From Mesorhizobium sp. ES1-4 (GTDB lineage: Bacteria; Pseudomonadota; Alphaproteobacteria; Rhizobiales; Rhizobiaceae): a stretch of DNA of 64,000 nucleotides. A program made the position numbers and the translations under genes. The stretch is from positions 1 through 64,000 of the forward strand of contig NZ_JAIUGV010000022.1 of NCBI RefSeq assembly GCF_020164745.1, in the 5' to 3' direction. The notes under the pieces are model-generated. The model did no database searches and was not told the DNA's origin. It saw nothing but the letters and a program-made list of their open reading frames with translations. Positions 62,568 to 64,000 of the stretch are shown here, one piece after another (within the stretch, counting starts at the first letter, position 1; every line of letters starts with the position of its first letter).

Positions 62568-63008
62568 TTAAGTCAGTCGTGCTCGAGTCGTGCGCGGCGT
62601 GGCCAGGAGCAGGCTCGTTTCGCTGCCGGTTATGCCTGGTATGAGCCTTATGCGGCGCAGCACCGCATCGAAGTCCGTCAGTGAGGCGGTCCCGAGCTCA
62701 ACCACCAGGTCCCAGCGGCCATTGGTGGTATGGATGGTCGAGACTTCCGGAAAACCGCCCAGTGCCCGTACCACTCGGTCGGCCGCATGGCCTTCAATCT
62801 CGACCAGCATGATACCGCGAATGCGTTGATCAACGGCGTCGGCGCGCAGCACCACTGTGTACCCGATGATGTCGCCGGAGCGTTCCAGCCGTTCCATGCG
62901 TGCCCTGACCGTGGCACGCGAGACGCCGAGATCGACGGCGAGATCAGAGACGCTCCGTCGAGCGTCATGTCGCAGCAGGGTTACGAGCCTTTCATCGAGG
63001 CTGTCCAT
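62568..63008 (-). CDS. Lrp/AsnC family transcriptional regulator
   Basis: A 146-residue regulator. N-terminal helix-turn-helix: LDERLVTLLRHDARRSVSDL, then GVSRATVRARMERLE. The C-terminal RAM ligand-binding domain has IRGIMLVEIEGHAADRVVRA and GRWDLVVELG. It is divergent from the arginase gene 133 bases away; in rhizobia and relatives such regulators respond to arginine or ornithine and activate arginase genes. That function is inferred from position. Confidence 0.93.
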   Translation of the reverse strand: MDSLDERLVTLLRHDARRSVSDLAVDLGVSRATVRARMERLERSGDIIGYTVVLRADAVDQRIRGIMLVEIEGHAADRVVRALGGFPEVSTIHTTNGRWDLVVELGTASLTDFDAVLRRIRLIPGITGSETSLLLATPRTTRARLT

Positions 63009-63043
63009 CGGGATACCATTCTGACCAATTCTGCTGCCACTAT

Positions 63044-63155
63044 GATAAACAATGCTTTGCAGATTGCCAATTCGGCCTGTTCATATCGCCGGCTCCCCAT
63101 GATTTCCTCCGGTTATTCGAACTTCGGTAGCGGGATAAACAATGCGTTGCAAAAT
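63044..63155. promoter_or_regulatory. Two direct repeats in the regulator-arginase gap
   Basis: GATAAACAATGCTTTGCA at 63044-63061 and GATAAACAATGCGTTGCA at 63134-63151 differ at one position and are 90 bases apart. The second contains the arginase start codon. They are candidate operators for the divergent Lrp-type regulator; bound at both sites it could loop or wrap the DNA. Confidence 0.6.
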
Positions 63156-64000
63156 CGTCGGGGCGCCGGTGCAGGACGGTGCTGGCAGGATGGGCTGTGA
63201 AATGGGGCCGAGCGCGCTGCGGACCGCCGGACTTTCTGAGGTTTTGTCTGGTCTCGGGCACATTGTCGAGGACATGGGCACCGTGCAGGCAATGCCGGCA
63301 AGACGCATCGTGCACGGCAATTTGGCGCTTAAAGCCCTGCCTGAAATATCGGCCTGGACTTCAGCCATATCGGAGGCTGCCTACGCGGCAAGCGCGGGTG
63401 CCATGCCGATCTTTCTCGGCGGCGACCATTCGATCTCTGCGGGAACCGTATCGGGCCTCGCGCGCCGCGCCGCCGAAAGCGGGCGCCCGCTGTTCGTGCT
63501 GTGGCTTGACGCGCATCCGGACTTCCACACGCTCGATACCACCGCCAGTGGCAATCTGCATGGCGTTCCGCTCGCCTATGCCAGCGGCCAGCCGGGTTTC
63601 CACGGCTATTTTCCGGATCTGCCAGCGGCGGTCGATCCCAAGCGCATCTGCACCATGGGCCTGCGCAGTGTCGACCCGGCCGAGCGAAGAGCGCTTAATA
63701 AAGCAGGAGTGACCGTGCACGACATGCGCGCCATTGACGAGCATGGCATCGCGCCGCTGCTGCGCGCCTTTCTGGCACGCGTGTCGGCGCAAGACGGGCT
63801 GTTGCATGTCAGCCTCGACGTCGACTTTCTCGACCCGTCGATAGCGCCGGCAGTCGGCACGACGGTTCCCGGCGGTGCCACTTTTCGCGAGGCGCATCTA
63901 GTGATGGAGATGCTGTCCGACAGCGGGCTCGTCTCCAGCCTCGACCTGGTCGAACTGAATCCCTTTCTGGACGAGCGTGGCCGGACCGCAACGCTGATGG
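63142..64000 (+). CDS. rocF: Arginase, 3' end beyond the window
   Basis: The first 286 codons of an arginase, which hydrolyses arginine to ornithine and urea. Manganese-binding motifs of the ureohydrolase family are present: GGDHS with His96, DAHPDFHT with Asp123, His125 and Asp127, and SLDVDFLDPS with Asp226 and Asp228. The substrate-loop TASGNLHGVPLAY is also typical of arginase. ATG 63142 begins MRCKIVGAPVQDGAGRMGCE, the normal N-terminus. The gene continues past base 64000. It is divergent from an Lrp-type regulator, the usual arrangement for arginine catabolism. Confidence 0.94.
   Translation, partial: MRCKIVGAPVQDGAGRMGCEMGPSALRTAGLSEVLSGLGHIVEDMGTVQAMPARRIVHGNLALKALPEISAWTSAISEAAYAASAGAMPIFLGGDHSISAGTVSGLARRAAESGRPLFVLWLDAHPDFHTLDTTASGNLHGVPLAYASGQPGFHGYFPDLPAAVDPKRICTMGLRSVDPAERRALNKAGVTVHDMRAIDEHGIAPLLRAFLARVSAQDGLLHVSLDVDFLDPSIAPAVGTTVPGGATFREAHLVMEMLSDSGLVSSLDLVELNPFLDERGRTATLM

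Overview
The window looks like chromosome or island DNA of a rhizobium, most probably Mesorhizobium or a close relative. This is an inference from GC-rich coding sequence and from several small protein families that I know mainly from Mesorhizobium and its relatives (DUF680-like at 43938-44162, DUF982-like at 57248-57490, DUF768-like at 57931-58152). Dense two-component signalling, FixJ-type regulators and an arginase gene beside an Lrp-type regulator also fit. No nod, nif or core replication gene is visible.

Layout. 0.6-8.1 kb: an SDR oxidoreductase, a hybrid histidine kinase divergent from a REC-EAL phosphodiesterase, a TadG-like protein overlapping the phosphodiesterase gene, and a small membrane protein. 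8.5-22.5 kb: the centrepiece, a four-gene minus-strand type I secretion operon. It encodes a 2839-residue secreted animal-type haem peroxidase with RTX repeats, its ABC exporter, a second RTX protein and an HlyD adaptor. 22.5-26.9 kb: a promoter-rich gap, a NarL/FixJ response regulator, a second hybrid kinase and a kinase fragment without an ATPase domain. 27-31 kb: a large serine recombinase module with small accessory genes and an XRE repressor. 31.5-34.2 kb: an EmrA/EmrB-type efflux pair. 34.6-40.2 kb: a multi-PAS FixL-like kinase translationally coupled to three receiver proteins. 40.3-47.9 kb: alpha/beta hydrolases, SDR and NAD(P)-binding proteins, a cupin, an HD protein and a CBS protein. 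48-54 kb: a soluble kinase, GNAT, a decayed DUF1810 gene, pirin, a cyclic-nucleotide-gated MscS channel, and a cytochrome b/Rieske pair without cytochrome c1. 54.4-60 kb: a GST, remnants of IS110 and IS66 elements, small rhizobial DUF genes, an outer-membrane barrel and a possible tRNA 3'-end footprint. 60.4-64 kb: a periplasmic beta-propeller pair, a truncated anti-sigma factor, and an Lrp regulator divergent from an arginase gene that runs off the right edge.

How the parts fit. The secretion operon contains its own exporter, adaptor and two cargos that share a homologous C-terminal export module, so it appears self-sufficient apart from a TolC-type outer-membrane channel, which is not in the window. 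The response regulator gene divergent from it, with repeated motifs between them, is a plausible controller. The FixLJ-like operon is preceded by two copies of a perfect palindrome. Two hydrolase genes share a diverged copy of the same leader. Decay is visible at several points: a frameshifted signal peptide, a DUF1810 pseudogene, a truncated kinase, a truncated anti-sigma factor and nested insertion-sequence remnants.
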